Assembly (NCBI GenBank): GCA_947576095.1
Contig: CANPPW010000008.1
Coordinates: forward strand, 1-50,176
Direction of reading: 5' to 3'
Length of the DNA: 50,176 nucleotides
DNA from: an uncultured Mycoplasmatota bacterium
Lineage (GTDB): Bacteria > Bacillota_I > Bacilli_A > RF39 > UBA660
Position 1 is the first letter of the stretch, and every line of letters starts with the position of its first letter. This document shows, piece by piece, positions 1 to 8,168 of this stretch. The position numbers were made by a program, and so were the translations under genes. The notes beneath the pieces were generated by a model. It ran no database searches, was not told the origin of the DNA, and worked only from the letters and a program-made list of their open reading frames with translations.

Positions 1-184
1 CTAATCCTTGTGGACCCGTTGGTCCTGTCGCTCCTGTTGCTCCTGCTAATCCTTGAGGGCCTGTTGGTCCCGTTGCACCACCAGATGGCCCCGTTGGCCC
101 TGTTGGTCCTATCTGGATATTACAAGCTGGTTTACATTTTTTATCTTCTTCTATTCTTTTTAAAGCATTTTCATATATACTCAT
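1..184 (-). CDS. Collagen-like repeat protein, N-terminal part (runs off the window)
   Basis: Read on the minus strand, an ATG preceded by GGGAGGG opens a frame that continues to the window edge. It starts [17 protein letters not shown] and, after about 25 residues, becomes Gly-X-Y triplets rich in GPTGP, GATGA and GPQGL. Collagen-like (GXT)n proteins of this kind in spore-forming Firmicutes are typically exosporium or spore-surface filaments (BclA-like). The short charged leader with two Cys and no signal peptide fits a spore-surface rather than a Sec-exported protein. The C-terminal domain is outside the window. The repeat identity is clear; the spore location is inferred. Confidence 0.85.
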   Translation of the reverse strand, partial: MSIYENALKRIEEDKKCKPACNIQIGPTGPTGPSGGATGPTGPQGLAGATGATGPTGPQGL

Positions 185-462
185 ATATCCCTCCCATCTT
201 ATTTTATGAAAAATATAAAATTTAGAAACGACAAAAGTATAGAATAAATGTTATATTTTGAAATACAGCTTATAATAACACTCACAAATATAACATTTAG
301 TTTAATAACATACAGCTATACAAAAGAATCTTCTAAACTCTAACCCAATTGTATACTTTAAATATAAATAGAATTTATAAAATTTAACAATAAATATATT
401 TTTTAGCAGATACCATTTTTTTCATAATCAAATTGCTTCTTTCATTTATTTTTTACATAATA
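185..462. other. AT-rich gap between the collagen-like gene and miaA
   Basis: No ORF with a credible ribosome binding site was found. On the minus strand CATAAAATA at 200-208 matches the sigma-K/sigma-E -10 form CATAnnnTA and could serve the collagen-like gene, but I see no convincing -35, and its spacing to the start codon would leave almost no leader. Confidence 0.4.
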
Positions 463-502
463 AAAAAGTAGGCTAAGGTATTGTTCCTACCTGCCCACTT
501 TA
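463..502 (-). terminator. Rho-independent terminator after miaA
   Basis: On the minus strand AAGTGGGCAGGTA pairs imperfectly with TACCTTAGCCTACTT and is followed by a T run. It lies about 25 nt beyond the miaA stop codon. Confidence 0.65.
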
Positions 503-526
503 ATGCATCTATAAAATTTTAAAATA

Positions 527-1408
527 TTATTTATGATTATTTTCTTCTATCCAATGAATAACATCCATTATTGTTTTAGAAAAATCATCATAATCAACAT
601 GAAACCAATGAATATCCATCTGATTTTGAAACCATGTATATTGCCTTTTCGCATAATTTCTTGTATTTTTTTTTATATCATCTACGCAACAACATAGACT
701 TTTTTCATTGGAGAAAAACGGGTATAATTCCTTATAACCAATGCCATTCATTAAAGCTTTTGATCTTATATTTTTTAAATAAAACGGTTTTACTTCATCA
801 ATCAAAGGAACAATCATATCGTCAAGACGCCTATTAATTCTTTCATATAAAATAGCACGCTCTGTTGTAAGACCTATGAAAACAACATCATTGTATAAAA
901 GATGAAATATATCTTGCACTTTAAAGTCTCCTACATCTAATTTTTGTAATAAACGAATATTCCTTTTTCTATTATTTGGATCAATAACAATATCTACCCC
1001 ATATTGCATAATTCTATTACAAATTTCATCACTAGATACATCATCATAAGTATCAATCATATGATTTTCGAAAGCAAAATCATAATCATATAAAGCGGCT
1101 TTTAAATAATAACCTGTACCACCAACAAAGATTGGTACTTTTCCCTTTTGCTGAATTTCCTTTATTTTTTTACGAGCATCTCTTTGATAATCAAATACAC
1201 TATAGTCTTCTTCTACCTCGCATATATCAAAAAGATGATGTACTATCCCTTGTTTTTCTTTTTGTGTTACTTTCGCTGTGCCTATATCTAACCCTTTATA
1301 AATTTGCATAGCATCCACATTGATAATTTCCCCGTTATATATTTTAGCCAATTCTACACTGAGTCTTGTCTTTCCAACTCCAGTAGGTCCCACTACACAC
1401 AAAATCAT
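527..1408 (-). CDS. miaA: tRNA dimethylallyltransferase (MiaA)
   Basis: Transfers a dimethylallyl group to N6 of A37 in tRNAs that read UNN codons. The 293-residue protein has the P-loop GPTGVGKT at residues 7-14, the signature DAMQIYKGLDIGTAK from about residue 32, and the VGGTGYYLKA segment of the catalytic channel. The length is slightly below the usual 300-315. It is downstream of, and same-stranded with, an ABC exporter gene 59 nt away, and is followed by its own terminator. hfq and mutL, its frequent neighbours elsewhere, are absent here. Confidence 0.96.
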   Translation of the reverse strand: MILCVVGPTGVGKTRLSVELAKIYNGEIINVDAMQIYKGLDIGTAKVTQKEKQGIVHHLFDICEVEEDYSVFDYQRDARKKIKEIQQKGKVPIFVGGTGYYLKAALYDYDFAFENHMIDTYDDVSSDEICNRIMQYGVDIVIDPNNRKRNIRLLQKLDVGDFKVQDIFHLLYNDVVFIGLTTERAILYERINRRLDDMIVPLIDEVKPFYLKNIRSKALMNGIGYKELYPFFSNEKSLCCCVDDIKKNTRNYAKRQYTWFQNQMDIHWFHVDYDDFSKTIMDVIHWIEENNHK

Positions 1409-1467
1409 TAAATATACTCCTTCCGTTTTTTACTTAAATATTAAAATCCATATTCTATTTACAATTT

Positions 1468-3192
1468 TTATTTTTTTAATTCTGATTCATATAAACTTCT
1501 ATACTTATTTGATTTTGTCAATAATTCACAATGTGTTCCTTCCGATTCAATCTTACCATCGTCTAAAAACAAAATACGATCACTATTAATAATAGTAGAT
1601 AATCTATGAGCAATAATAAGAATCGTATACTCATGCTTCATATTCTCAATCGCTTTTTGGATACTACTTTGCGTTTCATTATCAAGAGCACTTGTTGCCT
1701 CATCAAATAAAATAATTTCTGTCTTCTGTACCAACGCTCTTGCGATTGCTAAACGTTGCTTCTGTCCACCCGATAAATTGACACCACCTTCTCCTATGAT
1801 TGTATCATATTTTTCTGGTAAACTTTCTACAAATGTATCTAAACAAGCAACCTTACATGCATGAATCATCTCTGCATCAGTAAGGGAAGGTTTTACCAAT
1901 CTAAAATTATCACGTATACTAACATTAAATATGTAAGGATTTTGACTAATAATCGTAATGTTAGAGCGAATAGACTCTCTATCTAATTCTCTAATATCAA
2001 TCCCATCTATCATGATTTTTCCAGCATCAATATTGTACATTTTACATAGTAAACTAAAAATCGTACTTTTCCCAGCACCACTTTTTCCAACAAATGCAAC
2101 AGTTTCATTCGCATGAATTTGAAAACTAACATCTTTTAAAATTTTTTCCTTACCATAAGAAAACTCAACATTTTCGAAAGAAAAGTCCCCATGTACTTGA
2201 TTCAAATGTTTGTTTCCGAATTGTTCTTTTTTATATTCATCACTATCTAAAATAGCAAAAATTCGAGTAGCTGATAAATTAAAATCTTTGACTTTATCTA
2301 ATAACTCCCCAACATAGTTTATAATTGAAGTTATTCTAAAAGAATAATTATGAATAATAAGTGCAGAAGCTATCTCTAATGAGCTATTTTCTATTAAATA
2401 AACTAGTAAAACAATCAACACTAGATCATTTAAATCCATCATAAAACTGCTACCTAATCTATATTTTCGATTTGAATCAAGCATATCATATCTAATTTTA
2501 TTTAAATCTTTTACCTTACTATGTAATTCATCTACAAAACTATTCTCCGCATTTAGCATTTTAATATCACGAATTCCTCTTATAATTTCTCCTACAAATC
2601 CTGATACCTTTTCTTTTTTTTCTCTAAATACCTTATCTTTTTCCACATATTTTTTAACTCTTTTATTCTCTAGTAAATATAATAAAATAATCATAATAAT
2701 CAAATAAAAAAATACCATTTTGTGAATGATGAAAATTGCACAAAAAATACCAATATCAATAATAATTCGAGTAAGATACACATTTAAAACATTAAATATA
2801 TCCGCCAAACGATCTGTATCATTTGTCAACCTTTGAATAAAAACCCCTGAACTATTATTATCTATTATTTTATTTTCTAATTTTAAAATACTTTTTCCTA
2901 AGTCTGTTTGAATTTTTGTAAAGGTTTCCCTATATATATAATGAGAACAGTAATTGGTAAAGTATGAGACTATATTTCTAATATTTTCTATTAAAAATAT
3001 AATAAAAGCCATAAAAATTAATTGATAAAATTTATTATTTGTAAACAAAATGATAATTTTAGCACTTAATATAGGAATGACCAAACTAATTATAATTGTT
3101 ATAATACTTGATATAATATATTGAATCATCATCCATTTTTGATCCTTTGCATATTGCCAAGCAAACTTTAAATTGTTCCATAATGTTTTCAT
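1468..3192 (-). CDS. ABC exporter, fused membrane and ATPase domains
   Basis: A half-transporter of the MsbA/LmrA/multidrug type, expected to dimerise in the membrane. Residues 1 to about 320 hold six hydrophobic segments. The nucleotide-binding domain has Walker A GKSGAGKST at about 369-377, Q-loop TIISQNPYIF, signature LSGGQKQR at about 473, Walker B ILFDEATSALD near 495 and the H-loop histidine in IIAHRLSTI near 529. I chose the internal ATG at 3192 (MKTLWNN) because AGTAGGTGATATT sits directly before it; the 11-residue upstream extension lacks a site. The substrate cannot be read from the sequence. Confidence 0.9.
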   Translation of the reverse strand: MKTLWNNLKFAWQYAKDQKWMMIQYIISSIITIIISLVIPILSAKIIILFTNNKFYQLIFMAFIIFLIENIRNIVSYFTNYCSHYIYRETFTKIQTDLGKSILKLENKIIDNNSSGVFIQRLTNDTDRLADIFNVLNVYLTRIIIDIGIFCAIFIIHKMVFFYLIIMIILLYLLENKRVKKYVEKDKVFREKKEKVSGFVGEIIRGIRDIKMLNAENSFVDELHSKVKDLNKIRYDMLDSNRKYRLGSSFMMDLNDLVLIVLLVYLIENSSLEIASALIIHNYSFRITSIINYVGELLDKVKDFNLSATRIFAILDSDEYKKEQFGNKHLNQVHGDFSFENVEFSYGKEKILKDVSFQIHANETVAFVGKSGAGKSTIFSLLCKMYNIDAGKIMIDGIDIRELDRESIRSNITIISQNPYIFNVSIRDNFRLVKPSLTDAEMIHACKVACLDTFVESLPEKYDTIIGEGGVNLSGGQKQRLAIARALVQKTEIILFDEATSALDNETQSSIQKAIENMKHEYTILIIAHRLSTIINSDRILFLDDGKIESEGTHCELLTKSNKYRSLYESELKK

Positions 3193-3340
3193 AATATCAC
3201 CTACTACTTTTTCAAAGTACATCAAATATCTGTATAATATATTTTTATTTCAATTTTACTCTTATCCTATATATTTCTAGTTTATAATCATACATTTTTT
3301 CATATATAGTTGTTTTAAATCTTTATCTTTATTATACATG

Positions 3341-3375
3341 AAAAAAACACATAAGTTTCAAAAATTCATGTGTTT
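3341..3375 (-). terminator. Orphan terminator-like hairpin upstream of the ABC exporter
   Basis: AAACACAT (3345-3352) and ATGTGTTT (3368-3375) form an 8-bp stem. On the minus strand it is followed by seven T. No minus-strand gene lies directly upstream of it now (the next gene is on the plus strand), so it may have been left behind when the 280-residue gene was acquired. Confidence 0.5.
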
Positions 3376-3417
3376 ATCCTGTTTTTTTACTTAAATACAA
3401 AAAAAGATGTAAATATC

Positions 3418-3453
3418 GTGGTATAATAGAAAATATAAATCATGGGAGGTTTT
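3418..3453 (+). promoter_or_regulatory. Extended -10 promoter and RBS of the 280-residue gene
   Basis: TGgTATAAT at 3419-3427 is an extended -10 with no good -35. GGGAGG follows about 10 nt before the ATG at 3458. Confidence 0.6.
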
Positions 3454-3457
3454 ATAG

Positions 3458-4300
3458 ATGGAAAAAAAAGAAATAGAATTATCCCCCATTGAAGCAACTG
3501 CTTATTTTTGGGTTAATACAATAAAATATAAGGTAAGAGAAATTGTAATTTGTGGAACTGGGGATAAGAATGAAGCTAAATTTGCAGAGATCTTTTATGG
3601 ATATACCGAAAGGAATTGGAGAAAAGTATATTTAGAATTGATAAAATATATTTCCAAAGATGTAGATCATTATATTCCCAAAAATCATTTAGATTCCTTT
3701 AGTCAAGATACTGATATCAATGGCCACGAAAGACTTAATGATGAACTATCAAAAATAACCAGTCAGAAAATTCCAGATATTCGTCTAGTTAGTAATGGTG
3801 GAAAAGATTCAGTTATTTATACAACACCTTCTTTTGTTAATATCTGGCATAAATCATGTGGAACAACCAAACTATCAACAAAATATAAGCCAAGTTATAT
3901 ATTAACAGGAGATCATAAAGGTTTGGATTTTTATAATTTACTCCTTTCAACAATAGCTGTTTTAAAAAAAGAAAACTGTAATTTCAAATCCGTCTCTATT
4001 TTAAGAAAGAGATTCTGCAAAGAATATATGAAGTTATCAAATTCAGATGAAAATATAGATGATATTACCGAATTGTTTAATTCTTCTTTCGATAAGGCAT
4101 CTTTTAGAGGAATTATTTTCGGGAGATCTATTAATGAAAAATATTCTTCTTATTTTCGTGAAATCGATTTTGTAGAATTAAATGATTATATGGATTTAGC
4201 ACACCATTACGCAAGTGTTATACTACAAAAAGGTAAAGATAGCAACGAAAACTCTTTCTGTAAAACTCTAAAAAAAAATGCAACAGTAACAAAAAGGTAG
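3458..4300 (+). CDS. Unknown protein, 280 residues
   Basis: I do not recognise a family. The protein is soluble, with no signal peptide or membrane segment, charged and rich in Lys, Asp and Ser, and ends in a basic tail (KTLKKNATVTKR). The start is well supported by an extended -10 and GGGAGGTTT. It is a single plus-strand gene flanked by terminator-like hairpins, with a decayed IS 300 bp downstream, which suggests an acquired single-gene insertion. The middle segment IRLVSNGGKDSVIYTTPSF looks structured rather than repetitive. No function is proposed. Confidence 0.75.
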   Translation: MEKKEIELSPIEATAYFWVNTIKYKVREIVICGTGDKNEAKFAEIFYGYTERNWRKVYLELIKYISKDVDHYIPKNHLDSFSQDTDINGHERLNDELSKITSQKIPDIRLVSNGGKDSVIYTTPSFVNIWHKSCGTTKLSTKYKPSYILTGDHKGLDFYNLLLSTIAVLKKENCNFKSVSILRKRFCKEYMKLSNSDENIDDITELFNSSFDKASFRGIIFGRSINEKYSSYFREIDFVELNDYMDLAHHYASVILQKGKDSNENSFCKTLKKNATVTKR

Positions 4301-4315
4301 TTTGAATATTAATAT

Positions 4316-4357
4316 AAACCATGTTTTTTAGAAAAAAATAGAAACACGTTTTTTTTA
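4316..4357 (+). terminator. Weak terminator after the 280-residue gene
   Basis: AAAC and TGTTT pair with AAACA and GTTT across an A-rich loop, followed by eight T on the plus strand. The stem is imperfect. Confidence 0.4.
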
Positions 4358-4601
4358 TGAATAAAAATAATAATAATTTTAGTAGTTCCTATTTATTCAT
4401 AACCCAATTATCATTCTCAGTTAATTTTTATAATATCTATATGCCATTTCACAATCTGCACCGCACCACTTTAAAATAATCATTAAAAGCACTATTTATT
4501 TTATACTTTTTAAGACAATAAAGTCTTTTTTTCATTTCTATTTTTCTAAAAAAGTTTACTTTCATTCTTAAATAACAAAAAAACTAGACGGTTCTAGTTA
4601 C
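4358..4601. other. Non-coding gap with a terminator at its right end
   Basis: No ORF is supported. At 4582-4599, AACTAGA and TCTAGTT enclose the loop CGGT, followed on the minus strand by a T run. This is a good minus-strand terminator. The GNAT gene at 5687 is the only intact minus-strand gene it could have served before the IS landed between them. Confidence 0.55.
4582..4599 (-). terminator. Minus-strand terminator beside the IS1182-type remnant
   Basis: A 7-bp perfect stem (AACTAGA/TCTAGTT) with a 4-nt loop, then T6 on the minus strand, just outside the left end of the IS. Confidence 0.65.
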
Positions 4602-5628
4602 AGGTTGTTGACAAAGTGGTATGTTCAAAAAGAATATATCGCTTTTTTGTGACTAAGTTTATAAAATAATCTATTTTTGAAAAAATAAGCGAAATAATGG
4701 TAATATTAGGATGACTTTTCCATCTCCAATTTGCCATTTTCTTTAAATTATGACATGACATGCAAAAATCATCGTGGCATTTTGCTCATTTTTGACCAGT
4801 TCACGAACTCTTGTAAATCTTAATCCATGTTGTTCCTTACAATCTCCAAATACTCTTTCAATTATTCTCTCATTGGACAGTTCTTACATATTTTAGGATT
4901 CGATTTATATAACTTGTAACCACTTTTATCTGTTGTACTATATGATAATATTTCATTATTTGGACATATATAACAATCATAGTATTCATCATATGCATAT
5001 TCATATTTCTTAAATAAAACTTTTTCTGTCATTGGTCTTTTATATGGCATTAGTGGTGTTTGACCCGATATAATAATCTCTCTACATATCGCTGGATTTA
5101 CATATCCTGCATCTAAACATATATTTTTTTATCTTTAAATCTATTCTTTAATACTTTATATGCATTAAAGAAGGCTACACTATCATGTATATTTCCTGGT
5201 GTTGTTATACTAGATAATATGAAGCCGTTTTTATCACAAAATGTTTGATGGGTATAGGCAAAACATTTTTCTTTTTCTCCTTTATGAAAACTTTCACTTT
5301 CTTTATCCGTTAGACTTTCTTTGATATGTTTAGTGTTGGCATTCTCTATGACTTCTCCAGTTTTTTCATCAAACATAATTTCTGTTTTCTTTATATCCTT
5401 TAACGGCTTCTTTCCATGATTGATTCTATCTTCGTTGATTTCTTTAAGCATTGCTTCTTCATAGACTTTCTTAACAATTTCTACTTCAACATCTCTATTT
5501 TACCATTTTTGCATATAAAAAGCGAGTTATGACAATGTATTTGTTGAGAATAGATTATCACTCGCATATTTATTGTATCAAATTTATTTGCTTATGAAAA
5601 GACCGTTGATCATATTTGTCAACAGTCT
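4602..5628 (-). mobile_element. Decayed IS1182-family insertion sequence
   Basis: The ends carry related inverted sequences: the left reads GTTGTTGACAAAGTG from about 4604, and the reverse complement of the right reads GACTGTTGACAAATATG ending near 5628. TGTTGACAAA is shared. Inside is only a broken transposase. At roughly 1.0 kb the element is much shorter than intact family members, so it is an immobile remnant unless helped in trans. Confidence 0.75.
4700..5500 (-). pseudogene. IS1182-family transposase, broken
   Basis: Three fragments read in order on the minus strand. The first (5113-5451, with in-frame sequence back to about 5497) contains KGEKEKCFAYTHQTFCDKNG and GNIHDSVAFFNAY, the DDE-domain core. 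The second (4862-5050) ends in SGYKLYKSNPKICKNCP. The third (about 4700-4860) reads IERVFGDCKEQHGLRFTRVR and then KKMANW, the family C-terminus, in another frame. Between the Cys-rich motif and IERVFGD the usual intervening tens of residues are missing, so there is an internal deletion besides the frameshifts. The N-terminal third is also gone. Confidence 0.85.
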
Positions 5629-5686
5629 GAGATAATTATAAATATAATTATATATATTTTTATAAAAAATAAAGCTTTTTATCTAA

Positions 5687-6169
5687 TTATCTACATTTTT
5701 TAAAATGATATTCATTATCTTTATAATAGTCAAAACCAGATTTTAATGCAGAATTAATACTTATTAAATTATCTTTATCAATTCTTGCAACTATATATTC
5801 AAATTTTGGATATAATTCTAATAATTTTTCACATAGTTCTTTTTCTATTAATCCTCCTAAATGCATTCCTCTATATTTACCAATTATCCCCAATCCAATT
5901 TCTATTTCTTCTTCTAGTATTTTTCCATCTCTTTCAATTTCAGGGTGAAAATTTACAAATGCCAATCCAATATTATTATTTTCATAATTAATAATGTAAG
6001 TAGCAGTGATTGTATCCTCATTTCCAAGTTTCATATTTCTATCTATAAAATTATTAATATCTTTCGAAACTAATTCACTACCATCACTATTTATTAAATC
6101 ATCCTTGCATTTAATATGGGAATCTTTTGATAAATCAATTATTTCAAATATAAAATTATCTGTCTTCAT
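5687..6169 (-). CDS. GNAT-family N-acetyltransferase
   Basis: A 160-residue single-domain GNAT protein. The acetyl-CoA-binding motif A is seen as IGLGIIGKYRGMHLGGLIEK (the R/Q-x-x-G-x-G/A region is KYRGMHLGG). Motif B follows in DKDNLISINSALKSGFDYY, the typical N-x-x-S-x-x-x-x-x-k-x-G-F ending. TTGGAGGTT precedes the ATG. The acceptor substrate is unknown. It lies between an IS remnant and tRNA-Arg and is probably accessory. Confidence 0.85.
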   Translation of the reverse strand: MKTDNFIFEIIDLSKDSHIKCKDDLINSDGSELVSKDINNFIDRNMKLGNEDTITATYIINYENNNIGLAFVNFHPEIERDGKILEEEIEIGLGIIGKYRGMHLGGLIEKELCEKLLELYPKFEYIVARIDKDNLISINSALKSGFDYYKDNEYHFKKCR

Positions 6170-6413
6170 ATAACCTCCAATATTTTATATCAATTTGTTT
6201 GTAGTTGTGCTATCACAATTCATATCTACTCTTCTTTTGAAAATTATTATATCATCCATCAATAAATTTTAAATTTTGTTTATGACAAAATATTTAAACC
6301 CCTAGATATTTTGACACAAGTATCAAAATTACCTATGGATATTAAAAATACCAATCACACATTGACTAGTATTTATGTATTTGAAGTTCGAATAGATCAA
6401 ACAGATTCGTCAC

Positions 6414-6489
6414 TGGTGTCCATGGGGAGAATCGAACTCCCATCAATTCCTTCGGAGGGAACCATTTTATCCAATTAAACTACACAGAC
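6414..6489 (-). tRNA. tRNA-Arg, anticodon CCG
   Basis: The cloverleaf folds on the minus strand. The acceptor GTCTGTG pairs with CATGGAC, the D arm is GTTT/AAAT, the anticodon stem GTTCC/GGAAT encloses loop CTCCGAA, and the T arm is GGGAG/CTCCC around TTCGATT. With U33 second in the loop the anticodon is CCG, reading CGG (Arg). The discriminator is A and CCA is encoded (6414-6416). A promoter lies immediately upstream. Confidence 0.93.
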
Positions 6490-6499
6490 TTATATTTCT

Positions 6500-6528
6500 A
6501 TTATAATTGATAATATATATATTTTCAA
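6500..6528 (-). promoter_or_regulatory. Promoter of tRNA-Arg
   Basis: On the minus strand TTGAAA (6523-6528) and TATAAT (6500-6505) are separated by 17 nt and placed about 10 nt before the mature tRNA 5' end. Confidence 0.8.
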
Positions 6529-6553
6529 GAAAAAAAACTTTATTAATCCATGA

Positions 6554-6748
6554 TTAATTAAAGTCTTTTTTACTATCAAATTCACTTGCACGCGCTGCTT
6601 TTTTAGCTCTACGACAGTCTATGCAAGATTTTGGTGTATTTTCATATCCCATTTGTTTGTAAAATTTCTGATCTTTCACACTATGTATAAAAGTTTTTCC
6701 ACATTCCTTACAAACAATTTCAATATCTTTTAATACTTCATTATCCAT
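6554..6748 (-). CDS. Small zinc-ribbon domain protein
   Basis: A 64-residue protein with two Cys pairs: CKECGKTF near residue 13 and CIDCRRAKKA near residue 42. The spacing and the intervening DQKFYKQMGYENTPKSC match the probable zinc-ribbon (zf-trcl) family that is common and uncharacterised in Firmicutes. AAGAAGGAGGTTACAT precedes the ATG. The role is unknown; a nucleic-acid or protein-binding zinc finger is expected. Confidence 0.8.
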   Translation of the reverse strand: MDNEVLKDIEIVCKECGKTFIHSVKDQKFYKQMGYENTPKSCIDCRRAKKAARASEFDSKKDFN

Positions 6749-7011
6749 ATGTAACCTCCTTCTTAGATTTGATTTAATGCTTATTTGGAGATACCTAAAT
6801 GGAACACACGAAATAATTTTAAACCAAATACACTATATCATATTATAAACAAATACGCAAGTTATGTAAAAAAATGTAAATAAATTATTAAATATAATAT
6901 ACAAACATTCACTAATAAACTATATTAATGATATAAAAACCAGTCATTTATAGATTACCTGTCCATGAAAAAAATAGCGTTTTTGTGGGAGAATGAGCTT
7001 GAGGTGAAACA

Positions 7012-7269
7012 ATGGCTAGTAACAAATCAAAGCATAATATTTATAATATCATAGGAAAAAATATAAAAAAATATAGAAAGAAAAAAGGATTAACACAAAG
7101 AGAACTTGCTGAATCTTTACTGTTAAGTGATAGTTTTATCGCAAAACTTGAATCTGTTACAACCCAAACCCTTTCTATTGATACATTAGAATTAATTGCA
7201 AATAAATTAGAAGCACCCATTACTGTTTTTTTTGATAAAAGTGTTATAGACGAAAAGAATAAGGATTAA
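7012..7269 (+). CDS. XRE-family helix-turn-helix regulator A
   Basis: An 85-residue DNA-binding protein consisting of a single HTH_3 domain: IGKNIKKYRK, then KGLTQRELAE (helix 2), LLLSDSFIAKLES (recognition helix) and TLELIANKLEAPITVFFD. It is closely related to the gene at 7564, with long identical runs, so the two are recent paralogues. TTGAGGTGAAACA precedes the ATG. Its stop codon lies in the palindromic hairpin shared with the convergent regulator. With no effector domain it probably acts as a simple repressor. Confidence 0.88.
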   Translation: MASNKSKHNIYNIIGKNIKKYRKKKGLTQRELAESLLLSDSFIAKLESVTTQTLSIDTLELIANKLEAPITVFFDKSVIDEKNKD

Positions 7270-7282
7270 TCCTTATTCTTTT
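7253..7282. terminator. Perfect 30-bp palindrome: shared terminator of two convergent XRE genes
   Basis: AAAAGAATAAGGATT is followed directly by its exact reverse complement. The stop codons of both convergent genes (TAA at 7267-7269 plus strand; TAA at 7266-7268 minus strand) lie at its centre. Each strand ends in a T-rich run, so it should act in both directions. Confidence 0.85.
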
Positions 7283-7472
7283 CATAAAATAATGAATCAG
7301 GTTTCACGTTAAATAAAGCGGCCATCCGAACTGCCATATCGTAAAATAGTCGTTTTCTTTTATTCTCAAGTTGCCAATAGTAAGAGGGACTAATGGATAA
7401 TTTTGCAGCCATATCATGAATAGTAAACCCTCTTTTCTTTCTTTTTTCTTTTATTTTTTTCATTGTATACAT
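7266..7472 (-). CDS. XRE-family helix-turn-helix regulator B (convergent)
   Basis: A 68-residue single HTH protein: KIKEKRKKRGFTIHDMAAKL, then SISPSYYWQLENKRKRL and AVRMAALFNVKPDSLFY. It belongs to a different subfamily from its neighbours. I chose the ATG at 7472 (MYTMKK) because AGGTGATAGG abuts it, exactly as in the lipoprotein gene at 30301; the ORF's further upstream ATG has no site. TATAAT lies 16 nt before the start. Its last five residues, EKNKD, are identical to those of the convergent gene because both are encoded by the same palindrome. Confidence 0.82.
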   Translation of the reverse strand: MYTMKKIKEKRKKRGFTIHDMAAKLSISPSYYWQLENKRKRLFYDMAVRMAALFNVKPDSLFYEKNKD

Positions 7473-7563
7473 CCTATCACCTATACTCATTATACATTTT
7501 TTTGTACTATTAGTCCATATTATTAAGGGGTATTTTATGCGAAAATATCAGTGGGGGTGGCAT

Positions 7564-7812
7564 ATGGCTATTAGCAAATCAGAAGATATTTATAATATGA
7601 TTGGAAAAAACATTAAAAAGTATAGAAAATTGAAAGGTTTGACACAAAGGGAACTGGCAGAAGCACTACTTTTATCGGACAATTTTATAGCTAAACTAGA
7701 ATCTGTAACTATGCAAACATTATCGGTAGATACACTTTATTGGATCGCAAGAGAATTGGATACACCAGTTGGAAATTTTTTTGATGAAAGTGTTATGGAA
7801 CAAAAAAAATAA
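7564..7812 (+). CDS. XRE-family helix-turn-helix regulator C (paralogue of A)
   Basis: An 82-residue paralogue of the gene at 7012, with IGKNIKKYRK, KGLTQRELAE and FIAKLESVT conserved; the C-terminal tails differ. I chose the ATG at 7564 (MAISKSED) because it aligns with the MASNKSKH start of regulator A and follows GGGGGTGG; the 9-residue upstream extension is unlikely. Twenty nucleotides after its stop an IS begins, which has split the terminator formerly shared with typA. Confidence 0.82.
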   Translation: MAISKSEDIYNMIGKNIKKYRKLKGLTQRELAEALLLSDNFIAKLESVTMQTLSVDTLYWIARELDTPVGNFFDESVMEQKK

Positions 7813-7901
7813 GGAAAATAAGATTATAATACCTTTAAGGTTCACACTAAATAAAAAGAATGATAAAATTTATTTAGAAAGAATCAAGGAGGTATTTTTT
7901 C

Positions 7902-8168
7902 ATGGGAAAACATAAAAAATGGGCTTTAGAACAAAAAGTACAAATAGTTAAGGAATTAAAAAAAGGTACCACCATATCATATTTGATGAATAAATATGAT
8001 ATATCGAACTCTGGAACAGTAAGTCGTTGGAATCAAGAATATGATAAGGGAATATTAGGAAAAGATAATCGTGGTAAAAAGAAATATAGCCAAGAGTTAG
8101 AGGATATTGATATATTAAAAAAATCCTATGCTCTTCTGATGGAAATCCGCTCTCAGCAACACAAATAG
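7902..8168 (+). CDS. IS3-family transposase OrfA
   Basis: An 88-residue helix-turn-helix protein that binds the IS ends: KKWALEQKVQIVKELKKG, then TISYLMNKYDISNSGTVSRW, then a C-terminal leucine-zipper-like stretch. AAGGAGG precedes the ATG. Near its end, codons TTA AAA AAA TCC provide a slippery A7 run for -1 frameshifting into orfB. Unshifted translation ends at EIRSQQHK. Confidence 0.9.
   Translation: MGKHKKWALEQKVQIVKELKKGTTISYLMNKYDISNSGTVSRWNQEYDKGILGKDNRGKKKYSQELEDIDILKKSYALLMEIRSQQHK
8115..8123 (+). other. Programmed -1 frameshift site of the IS3 element
   Basis: TTAAAAAAA: the zero-frame codons AAA AAA (8118-8123) can slip back one base to 8117, into the orfB frame, which is open from 8111. 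This matches the usual way IS3 elements make the OrfAB transposase. Confidence 0.75.

Noticed and set aside
10-225. 71-residue Leu-rich plus-strand ORF
   Set aside because: It is the antisense shadow of the Gly-X-Y repeats on the minus strand; the hydrophobic character arises from reverse-complemented Pro/Gly codons, and there is no ribosome binding site.
6290-6413. Possible gene or RNA between GNAT and tRNA-Arg
   Set aside because: Only short ORFs with no ribosome binding site and no stable structure were seen.
6414-6489. tRNA-Arg as the attachment site of an island
   Set aside because: No integrase or direct repeat of the tRNA 3' end was seen nearby; both recombinases in the window are serine-type and sit inside protein genes.
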